The notes under the pieces were generated by a model. That model was not told where the DNA came from and searched no databases. It saw nothing but the letters and a program-made list of their open reading frames with translations. Of a stretch of DNA of 64,000 bases, positions 53,876-61,071 are shown piece after piece. Made by a program: the position numbers and the translations under genes. Position 1 is the stretch's first letter. Every line of letters begins with the position of its first letter. The stretch comes from Lyngbya aestuarii BL J (GTDB lineage: Bacteria > Cyanobacteriota > Cyanobacteriia > Cyanobacteriales > Microcoleaceae), in contig NZ_AUZM01000015.1 in assembly GCF_000478195.2 (NCBI RefSeq), forward strand, positions 1-64,000, in the 5' to 3' direction.

Positions 53876-56002
53876 GTGTCAGAGTCCCCCTCTTTTCAGT
53901 CTGCATCTTCATCGAACTTACCGAAGCAACGATGGCATCTCGTTCCACCTCAACCCGAAAAAGCACAACAACTGGCGGAAGCGACCCAACTTTCACCGCT
54001 TTTAGCACAAGTTTTGATTAACCGAGGGTTTGACACGCTTGAAGAAGCAGTTATTTTTTTAGATCCTGAAACTCAAGCTTTACCCGCGCCGATTAATGAA
54101 CTTCCCGACTTAGCAAAAAGTGTAGAATTTTTACATGATGCGATTATTCAACACCAAAAAATCGCCATTTGTGGAGATTATGACGCCGATGGAATGACGA
54201 GTACCGCTTTATTAATGCGGGCGCTTTCAAGCTTAGGGGCGGATGTCAGTTATGCGATTCCGAGTCGGATGAAAGAAGGTTATGGGATTAATAATCGCAT
54301 TATTGAAGATTTTCATCAAGAGGGGATTGGCTTAGTTTTAACGGTTGATAACGGCATTTCTGCCTATGAACCGATTGCCAAAGCGCGAGAATTAGGCTTA
54401 ACCGTAATCATTACCGATCATCATGATCTTCCTCCTAAACTACCGCCTGCCCATGCTATTTTGAATCCTAAACTTATTCCTGAAACCTCTCCCTACAGAG
54501 GATTAGCGGGTGTGGGAGTGGCTTATGTATTGGCAATTTCCCTCGCTCAGAAAATGGGAAAAGTTCAAGGTTTAGTTAATCCTTTATTAGAACTTTTTAC
54601 ATTAGGAACTATTGCTGATTTAGCTGCTTTAACGGGAGTGAATCGTCGTTGGGTCAAACGAGGATTACAGCGATTAATGAGTTCTCAAATAGAAGGAGTT
54701 CAGGCGTTAATAGAAGTTGCAGGGTTGAGTGGTTCTCAGGGTTCTGCATCCTCAAAAACAGAGGAGATTGAAGGGAATAGAAAAAACTTTAAAAAAATCA
54801 AACCCGAAGATATTGGCTTTCGGTTAGGACCTAGAATTAACGCCGTTGGACGCATTGCTGATCCGCAAATTGTGATTGAATTACTGACCACAGAAAACAT
54901 GGGAATTGCTTTAGAAAGAGCGATGCAATGTGAACAAATCAATCAACAGCGTCAACAACTTTGTGAACAAATCGAACAAGAAGCGATTGCTTGGTGTGAA
55001 AATAGTAATATTGATCTTACAAAAGAACGAGTTTTAGTGATTGTGCAACCGGAATGGCATCATGGAGTAATTGGAATTGTTGCTTCTCGGTTAGTCGAAC
55101 GTTATGGAGTCCCGGTGTTTATTGGCACCTATGAAACGGAAACAGAAGACGAAGACAATTCATCAGAAAAAACCCCTCAAACAATTCGCGGTTCAGCCCG
55201 AGGAATTCCTGAATTTAATGTCTTTGAAGCCTTACAATACTGTACAGATTTACTGGGTAAATTTGGCGGACATAAAGCCGCAGGGGGGTTTTCCTTTCCG
55301 GCAGAAAATCTAGAACAAATTCGTCAACGGTTGAGTCAGTTTGCTCATCAATGTTTGGAAATTGAACATTTAAAACCCGTCGTCAAAGTCGATGTTCAAG
55401 CAAATCTGAAGCAGATTAATTTTGAGTTATACCATCAAATTGATCAACTTCATCCCTGTGGAATTGAAAATGATCCTCCGATTTTTTGGACTCCTAATGT
55501 CAGAATTGTTAAACAAAAAACGGTTGGAAAAGGTCATATTAAACTCACGCTTTCTCAAGATTCTCCATCAGACCATAAAATTGCAGCATTACCCACTCTA
55601 GAAGCAATTGCATGGCGTTGGGAAGATTATTTTCCCTTACCGACTCAGTTAGATATCGCCTACAAACTCAGAACCAATGATTGGCAAGGTCAAACCTCTC
55701 TTGAACTCGAAATTGTGGGAGTAAGACTTCCGAAAATCTCTCCTGTTGTTACGCCAAAGCAACAAAATTTAGCTGAATTTTATTATCAAGATCGCAAGTA
55801 TACTTGTACACTTTGCGATAGTGATGCACTAACAGAACTTAGAATCCGTAATAGTGAGGGAAAAGTTCTGGCTGTTGAGCAAGGAAAGCCAACAGGTTTA
55901 TTGGGTAAAAATAGACAGTCAGCTAAAATTGTTGATATTTCTCAACCCTTCTATTATCACCTGATTCGATCCGCTTGTCAGGCTTTAGGAATGGGAGAAT
56001 AA
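53876..56002 (+). CDS. recJ: Single-stranded-DNA-specific exonuclease RecJ
   Basis: About 708 residues. It degrades single-stranded DNA 5' to 3' in recombination and repair. Motifs of the DHH superfamily are in order: CGDYDADGMTSTALL, VDNG, ITDHHDLPP, GTIADLAAL, RLGPRINAVGR, and the DHHA1 part with RGSARGIPEFN and GGHKAAGGF. The start is uncertain: GTG at 53876 or TTG at 53855; neither has a ribosome-binding site. The first 25 residues are not conserved. C-terminal 90 residues (FYYQDRKYTCTLCDSDA onward) are extra compared with E. coli RecJ. Confidence 0.93.
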   Translation: MSESPSFQSASSSNLPKQRWHLVPPQPEKAQQLAEATQLSPLLAQVLINRGFDTLEEAVIFLDPETQALPAPINELPDLAKSVEFLHDAIIQHQKIAICGDYDADGMTSTALLMRALSSLGADVSYAIPSRMKEGYGINNRIIEDFHQEGIGLVLTVDNGISAYEPIAKARELGLTVIITDHHDLPPKLPPAHAILNPKLIPETSPYRGLAGVGVAYVLAISLAQKMGKVQGLVNPLLELFTLGTIADLAALTGVNRRWVKRGLQRLMSSQIEGVQALIEVAGLSGSQGSASSKTEEIEGNRKNFKKIKPEDIGFRLGPRINAVGRIADPQIVIELLTTENMGIALERAMQCEQINQQRQQLCEQIEQEAIAWCENSNIDLTKERVLVIVQPEWHHGVIGIVASRLVERYGVPVFIGTYETETEDEDNSSEKTPQTIRGSARGIPEFNVFEALQYCTDLLGKFGGHKAAGGFSFPAENLEQIRQRLSQFAHQCLEIEHLKPVVKVDVQANLKQINFELYHQIDQLHPCGIENDPPIFWTPNVRIVKQKTVGKGHIKLTLSQDSPSDHKIAALPTLEAIAWRWEDYFPLPTQLDIAYKLRTNDWQGQTSLELEIVGVRLPKISPVVTPKQQNLAEFYYQDRKYTCTLCDSDALTELRIRNSEGKVLAVEQGKPTGLLGKNRQSAKIVDISQPFYYHLIRSACQALGMGE

Positions 56003-56029
56003 TCAGCCAACAAACAACGAAAGAGATGA

Positions 56030-57646
56030 TCAACTTTCTTTTTCTTCATCTACTCTCCAACCTTCTTCTCTATTTGTTTCCTGCTTAAATTCTTGATTAA
56101 TTTCTTGACTTTCGGCTTCCATTCTTCTCTGTTCCTCTCGACCCATCTCTTGATTGATTTCTCGGCGTTCTGCTTCTATTTCTGCTTGATTTTCCTCGGG
56201 AATAGTTGTTTCTGAAGGTGGATTTTCCGCAGTCGTTAGTGAATATTCATTCATCGACAACTCAGCCGCTTCTATTTGTTCATTCATCAGATCAAGATCT
56301 TCAGTTTGGGATTCAGATTCTAACTGATGAATTTGAATTTGATCAATTCGTGGCCCTTCTGCTAAAATCACCGTAAATTCAAGATTTTGATAACGCAGTG
56401 TTTCCCCAACTATTGGGATTTTTTGGAGTTGATAAATCAGAAAACCGCCCAAAGTTTGGTATTCTTCAGTAATAGGAAGATCTAAATCAACCAACTCATT
56501 GACTTCTTCAATATCGAGTTGAGCTTGAACTAAAAACGTTTGTTCATCAATATATTGCAATTTAATTTCTTCTGTTTCTGTTGATTCTGAACTATCTCCA
56601 ATAATTTCAGCAATCAAATCATTAATCGTGACTAATCCAGCCGTTCCGCCAAATTCATCGACAATAATCACCATTTCTAAATGCGATCGCTGCATCAGGG
56701 GTAATAATTCACTCAATAGCATTTGTTCAGACACAAATCGAGCCGGACGAATCCAAGATTCTAGGGAAGTCTCTGGAGAAAGTAGTCTTTCAGCTAGGGG
56801 TTTTGCCAAATCTCTAAAGTCAATAATTCCTAAAATATCATCTAAAGATTCTCGCATAACTGGATAACGAGAATGACCCGAAACTGTCATTTCATTCAGT
56901 AAGTTTTGAAAATTTGCGGTGCTAGAAATAGCGATAACATTAGTTCGGGGAATCATCACTTCTTCAGCTAACACATCCCCAAATTCAAACACATTATTGA
57001 GGATTTCTCGTTCTTCGGCTTCCAACCCCATCGACTCACTAGATGTGGTGATAATCAGTTGTAATTCTTCTGGAGTCACTCGTGTATAAGGTTGTCCAGT
57101 ATATTCAATTCCACCCAGTTTTAATAGCCAGCGAGTCGATTGATTTAATCCCCAAACAAACGGACTAAAAAAACGAGCGATTGCTAAACTAGGAGGGGCT
57201 AATAAACGGGAAAGTTGCTCGGGATAAAGAAGGGCTAACGACTTTGGACAGAGTTCACCTAAGACAATTTGTAGATAAGCAATTAATACAAACGTAAAAA
57301 TCGGAATCGCTAAAGAATGAGCAATAAAATCTTGAAGTTCAAGAGGGATAGGAAGCGAAACGATTAACGCTCGAATCGCAACTGCTAAGGTTCCCTCACC
57401 AATCCAACCTAATGCTAAACTCGATAGCGTAATCCCAAACTGAGTCGTCGAAAGTAATAGATCAATCCGTCGCTGAAGTCGTTGAACTGCTTGAGCGGGT
57501 TGATCTCCCTCATCAACAAGCTGACTAATTCGCGAGCGTCGGACGGAAACCATTGAGAACTCAGCAGTGACGAAAAAAGCGTTGATTGCAATCAGCAGAA
57601 ACACTGACAACAAGCGCAATAGCAAATCCTGCGAAGTCAGTGTCAT
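56030..57646 (-). CDS. CNNM/CorC-type (HlyC/CorC) membrane protein with CBS pair
   Basis: 538 residues from the ATG at 57646. The N-terminal DUF21/CNNM region has about four helices (1-190, FFVTAEFSMVSVRRSR). A CBS pair lies around 210-340 (EEVMIPRTNVIAIS, MVIIVDEFGGTAGLVTINDLI). A CorC_HlyC domain follows (about 345-430). The last 100 residues are Glu/Arg/Gln-rich low complexity with a repeated EINQE motif. Family members transport or regulate Mg2+/Co2+. The GTG at 57664 is an alternative start. The gene is convergent with recJ. Confidence 0.9.
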   Translation of the reverse strand: MTLTSQDLLLRLLSVFLLIAINAFFVTAEFSMVSVRRSRISQLVDEGDQPAQAVQRLQRRIDLLLSTTQFGITLSSLALGWIGEGTLAVAIRALIVSLPIPLELQDFIAHSLAIPIFTFVLIAYLQIVLGELCPKSLALLYPEQLSRLLAPPSLAIARFFSPFVWGLNQSTRWLLKLGGIEYTGQPYTRVTPEELQLIITTSSESMGLEAEEREILNNVFEFGDVLAEEVMIPRTNVIAISSTANFQNLLNEMTVSGHSRYPVMRESLDDILGIIDFRDLAKPLAERLLSPETSLESWIRPARFVSEQMLLSELLPLMQRSHLEMVIIVDEFGGTAGLVTINDLIAEIIGDSSESTETEEIKLQYIDEQTFLVQAQLDIEEVNELVDLDLPITEEYQTLGGFLIYQLQKIPIVGETLRYQNLEFTVILAEGPRIDQIQIHQLESESQTEDLDLMNEQIEAAELSMNEYSLTTAENPPSETTIPEENQAEIEAERREINQEMGREEQRRMEAESQEINQEFKQETNREEGWRVDEEKES

Positions 57647-57706
57647 TGTAGAAAAGTCACCCACATGAGTTCTGTTAAAAAAAGTCGCACAAACATCAAA
57701 ACTGAT

Positions 57707-58420
57707 TTATCTTATAATTGGAATTCCAGACATTTTTAGCTCGAGTTTTTGATCCGGATAATCGGTTAAACTAATGTCTAATTCGTTCGCGTTATCAAGT
57801 AATGCAGTCGGAATACTGACCGTTCCTACATAGGTTTGACTATCAGCAGGTAACTGTCCGGGTAAATCATCTACACTCGCGCTCAAAGCACGACCTTTAT
57901 CATCGGTCACATTTAAGAAACTGTAGAGAAATCTAATCGAACTATCGCTCTCATTTTTGAGCTGAACTTTTAACTGGAGTGAGCTTCCGGTTTGACTCGC
58001 TGAAATAACTTCTAGGGTGACTCCCTCATCTCGACTAACAATCGGAAAAGCGGATGAATTTGCTTGCTGTTGGGGTTTTTGTTCGGCTTTTTGTTCGGCT
58101 TTTTGTTCGGGTTTCTGTTCGGCTTTTTGTTTACCTTGAGCGCTGGCTGGGGGAGGAGTTGTTGGTTCCTCATCCTTCCCTTCTATGCGCTTCTTCACGT
58201 TTGCTAAGATATCACCTTCTTTGAGCATTTTCACGCCTTGGGCTTTGCGATCGCCGTCTTCTTTTTTCCCGGTGAGGTTGCTCGGACGAACATCAGGCTG
58301 AGTAATCTCTTTTAAAGCTTCCCGACCCAGTTTATACCCCCAAGCAGAACTGAAAAACCCGGCTCCGAACATAAGCACGAGTAAAACGACGGTCATTACT
58401 ACGGTTGAGTTCAATCCCAT
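57707..58420 (-). CDS. Membrane-anchored protein with low-complexity linker and C-terminal beta domain
   Basis: 237 residues. A single N-terminal transmembrane helix (about 5-27) is followed by an acidic/basic linker, a tandem AEQK/PEQK repeat, and a C-terminal domain (about 128-237, beta-rich: VTLEVISASQTGSSLQLKVQLKN, FLYSFLNVTDDKG). I do not recognise the family. The ATG at 58420 directly abuts AGGAG, leaving no spacing; a TTG two codons in (58414) has six-base spacing and may be the real start. It is upstream of the CNNM gene on the same strand (60-base gap). Confidence 0.75.
   Translation of the reverse strand: MGLNSTVVMTVVLLVLMFGAGFFSSAWGYKLGREALKEITQPDVRPSNLTGKKEDGDRKAQGVKMLKEGDILANVKKRIEGKDEEPTTPPPASAQGKQKAEQKPEQKAEQKAEQKPQQQANSSAFPIVSRDEGVTLEVISASQTGSSLQLKVQLKNESDSSIRFLYSFLNVTDDKGRALSASVDDLPGQLPADSQTYVGTVSIPTALLDNANELDISLTDYPDQKLELKMSGIPIIR
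58081..58128. repeat. Four 12-base tandem repeats encoding A/P-E-Q-K
   Basis: Four units of GTTCGGCTTTTT (with two changes in unit three) encode the AEQK/PEQK run in the linker of the membrane protein. Twelve-base units keep the frame, so copy number can vary without disrupting the gene. Confidence 0.85.
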
Positions 58421-58750
58421 CTCCTGTAAATGTCAGTGTGAGCTATTGTGATTGATGATCAGTTTCAATCTAGATATACTAGCAGTCTCCAGCCTAAATG
58501 TAATGGCAATTTGTGAGATCCTAATCTTAACCTCCAGCCCAATACCCGAGCAGAACTGACCAAAGGTCACAGCAGCGGAGTAATCTGTGACTGAGCAAGA
58601 ACCTTTCTCGGAATGCTGTGGTAAGACTCAAAACCAAAATATTTTCGCGATCGCGATTCATTAAACACCTATGTTAAACTAGGATCATAAACTAGAATCA
58701 CACAGTAATTGTCGGTTAAGATCGACTTTTGTGTTAATCTAGACAATAAT
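58421..58750. other. Intergenic region upstream of the tRNA
   Basis: About 330 bases without an ORF. It must hold the promoter of the membrane-protein gene (leftward) and of the tRNA (rightward). Apart from the extended -10 before the tRNA I see one HIP1 site near 58651 and the near-direct repeat AAACTAGGATCA/AAACTAGAATCA around 58676-58700. Confidence 0.4.
58732..58740 (+). promoter_or_regulatory. Extended -10 of the tRNA gene
   Basis: TGTTAATCT (TGnTAATCT) ends 10 bases before the first tRNA base, so transcription would start very close to the mature 5' end. A TTGTCG at 58709-58714 is a weak -35 at 20-base spacing. Inferred from position and consensus. Confidence 0.45.
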
Positions 58751-58823
58751 GCGCCCTTGGCCGATTGGGGAGGCAGCGAACTCATAATTCGCCTTCAGGC
58801 TGGTTCGATTCCAGCAGGGCGCA
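58751..58823 (+). tRNA. tRNA with CAU anticodon, probably tRNA-Ile2 (lysidine type)
   Basis: 73 bases fold as a cloverleaf: acceptor GCGCCCT/AGGGCGC, D arm GCC/GGC, anticodon stem GCGAA/TTCGC with loop CTCATAA, T arm GCTGG/CCAGC with TTCGATT, discriminator A. CCA is not encoded. The acceptor G1-C72 pair excludes the initiator type. The TGGCCGA D arm and AACTCATAATT anticodon region match the chloroplast/cyanobacterial trnI-CAU pattern, read as AUA after lysidine modification by TilS. Elongator tRNA-Met is the alternative. Confidence 0.93.
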
Positions 58824-58848
58824 CTTAACAGCTATTCAGATACCGAAA

Positions 58849-58874
58849 ACTGTACATTGATTTTGTTGTACAGT
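58849..58874. terminator. Hairpin downstream of the tRNA
   Basis: ACTGTACA (58849-58856) and TGTACAGT (58867-58874) are perfect eight-base arms with a ten-base loop. It lies between the tRNA end and the convergent patatin stop, so it may terminate both. No strong U-run follows on the plus strand. Confidence 0.5.
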
Positions 58875-58897
58875 AGCAAATTAATTCCGTCTTTACA

Positions 58898-59893
58898 CTA
58901 GAATAGTGGCTCATCTTCCAATAATTCAACCGTCGAACTGATTAAATTTTGTTGAGTTTGAGACAATCGAGAAAAACTTTTAAACCCGTTTAAAATCGGT
59001 TCAAGCTGAGATTTTGCATCTTCATAACCTTGTTGTTTCAACTCCAAAATTCGTTCGGAATCAAAGTTGAGCAAACTTTTTAAATCAGAATTGAGCAGTT
59101 TTTGAGGTCGAATTTCAATAATCGTTTGATTGGGAAAATCATGGCGGTTCCAAATCTGACCACTCCTTAAGTGTATCACAATCACATGAGTACAACCCCG
59201 AGCCGCCAATGCACCCAACGGAACGTTATCAACCAAACCCCCATCAATGTAGTTTTTCCCGTTAACGCTGCGACAGGGAAAAGCCAGGGGAATAGCGACA
59301 CTCGCCAACAATAAATTATAAATTGTTTCGTTATCTGGGCAATCTTGAATACACAACCATTCTGCACCCGTTCCCGTTTTAGCGCGAATCAAATCGAATA
59401 ACCAATCATAACCCAAACCGGGTATTTTTAACGAAGGAAAAACCGTCACCCAGAGTTCAATTCCTCGTTTTAATTCAACTGGATTAATCGTTTCTCTTAC
59501 CAGATATTCTATCGGAGTTGGATCGTAAATTGCAGTTCTATCTTTCAAGATTCCGCTTTCAATTAAAAAATGTAACATCCACTCTCGAAAAGTGGGGATA
59601 AAAGTTTGAGCGGCGTAACTAAGAAGATGATAAATTTGTTCAGTATTGGGTTTGAGAATTTCAACTTCTCCGAGATTTGTCCAGAGTTCATTTAGCTGTT
59701 GAACGGCGTTAGAAAACGGGCGATCAGAGGCTAAAACCGCCCCGTTGAGAGCGCCTACACTGGTTCCGGCGATAATTTTGGGTTGAAAGTTCAATTCGGC
59801 TAAATAGCGGAGTGCGCCCGCTTGATAAGCACCTTTTGCACCGCCTCCGGTTAATACTAATCCCCATTGAGAATTGAGAAAGTTTTGATTCAT
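58898..59893 (-). CDS. Patatin-like phospholipase
   Basis: 331 residues. The oxyanion loop TGGGAKGAY lies near residue 15-23, the nucleophile elbow G43-T-S45-V-G47 (AGTSVGALNG) next, and the catalytic dyad Asp is in DGGLVDNVP. Such enzymes cleave acyl chains of membrane lipids. The ATG at 59893 leads into the conserved strand WGLVLTGGG. Upstream, 83 bases separate it from the RdcB-like gene on the same strand, so it might be the third gene of that operon. Substrate unknown. Confidence 0.92.
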   Translation of the reverse strand: MNQNFLNSQWGLVLTGGGAKGAYQAGALRYLAELNFQPKIIAGTSVGALNGAVLASDRPFSNAVQQLNELWTNLGEVEILKPNTEQIYHLLSYAAQTFIPTFREWMLHFLIESGILKDRTAIYDPTPIEYLVRETINPVELKRGIELWVTVFPSLKIPGLGYDWLFDLIRAKTGTGAEWLCIQDCPDNETIYNLLLASVAIPLAFPCRSVNGKNYIDGGLVDNVPLGALAARGCTHVIVIHLRSGQIWNRHDFPNQTIIEIRPQKLLNSDLKSLLNFDSERILELKQQGYEDAKSQLEPILNGFKSFSRLSQTQQNLISSTVELLEDEPLF

Positions 59894-59976
59894 TTTATTG
59901 AAGTTTATAAGTATAAAAAAGTTGTTACGCTAAAGCGCAGTATAATCGGGCGGTCGCCCAACAACGAACTGAGTTT

Positions 59977-60969
59977 TTACCGAATTAAATTAACACAATC
60001 ATTGGCAATTTCTTCGACAATCGCCGTTACAAACTCTCTTGCATCGGTGGTTTGAGAAATCCGATCTATTTGTTGGCGACAAAGAGCGATCGCACATTTT
60101 CCAATTTGTTTCGGTTGGGCGTCTGGGGGTAAAATTGCGAGTTCTAAAGTTGTACCCAAAGTAAATAATAATGGTGTGGTTTGTAGCCGCGAAAACCGAA
60201 GCGATCGCACTTCTAATAACGCCGCAGTCAGTTCGCGATCGCCTGCGGATATTTCTTTACAGGTTTGATTGAGTAAATTTGCGAGTCCAAAAAATTGTTT
60301 GGAAGGGGGTTGACTGTGGGCTAGTATTTTATTGACCACAAGGGGACGAAATCTTTTAGTGTCGCCCGTTACTTGTTCGTAAATTGCAACGGAACTGCTG
60401 AATATTTCCCGGGTTAACAGTGCTATTTGTATCGCCCAGGGTAAGTTTGTATAGGTTTGTTCCGCCATCCAAGCGGTTAGAATTCGATCCAAATCTTCCG
60501 ATGCGGCGATTCTAATTTCTAGCTGATAAATTCGGTTTTCTAGTTCATTTAATCGCTGGTTAATTGCGTTGATTGAGTTTTCTAGATGTTCACTCAGAGA
60601 TAATATTGCTTGTTTTTGACGGCGAATGGCTGACCGTGCTTCTAATAATGATTGTTGGGTAATTGTTAGGGCGACTTGGCTAATACTGAGAGAATCTGTT
60701 AGTTCTAATACCCAATTATACAACGCTTCTTGACCTGCGATCAGGTTGCCATCGAGTAACAGTTGACGTTGGCGATCGCTTCCGGTTAAGCTGTCAAAGA
60801 GTTGTCCGAAATATCCTCTACTTTTGCGATAACGAATTAAGTCTTTATTGATGTCTATTCCGTTAACTAAATCGACCAATGCTTTATCGCTAACTAGGGG
60901 AATTCGTTGTTGGAGTTGTTGAAGGCGATCGCTTAATTCTGTTTGGGGTTGTCGGTGAGTTGAGAACAT
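59977..60969 (-). CDS. RdcB/YjcZ-like partner protein of the dynamin-like GTPase
   Basis: 330 residues, no membrane segment. Central helical region about 95-150 is coiled coil (SAIRRQKQAILSLSEHLENSI...). The segment RQLLLDGNLIAGQEALYNWVLELTDSLSISQVAL resembles, as far as I can judge, the YjcZ-type (diguanylate cyclase regulator RdcB) family. In E. coli the dynamin-like YjdA (RdcA) and YjcZ (RdcB) genes are adjacent in the order GTPase then partner, and together activate a diguanylate cyclase. Here the order and orientation are the same, 72 bases apart. The family assignment is by memory of pattern and needs a profile search. Confidence 0.6.
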   Translation of the reverse strand: MFSTHRQPQTELSDRLQQLQQRIPLVSDKALVDLVNGIDINKDLIRYRKSRGYFGQLFDSLTGSDRQRQLLLDGNLIAGQEALYNWVLELTDSLSISQVALTITQQSLLEARSAIRRQKQAILSLSEHLENSINAINQRLNELENRIYQLEIRIAASEDLDRILTAWMAEQTYTNLPWAIQIALLTREIFSSSVAIYEQVTGDTKRFRPLVVNKILAHSQPPSKQFFGLANLLNQTCKEISAGDRELTAALLEVRSLRFSRLQTTPLLFTLGTTLELAILPPDAQPKQIGKCAIALCRQQIDRISQTTDAREFVTAIVEEIANDCVNLIR

Positions 60970-61002
60970 TTTAACTGGGTAAATGGGATTAAGTTGGTTA
61001 GT

Positions 61003-61071
61003 TAGACAGACAGGGAATTAATTCCCTGCCCGAGTGATTGACTATTGATCAGTTGGCATTAATTGCTCGTT
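61003..61071. repeat. Copy A of a duplicated segment at the 3' end of the GTPase gene
   Basis: The segment contains the perfect palindrome CAGGGAATTAATTCCCTG (61011-61028), then GAGTGATTGACTATT and AATTGCTCGTT, and covers the last codons of the GTPase gene. A related segment lies at 63787-63852, about 2.8 kb away in the same orientation. The palindrome may act as a terminator between the GTPase and its partner. Confidence 0.7.
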
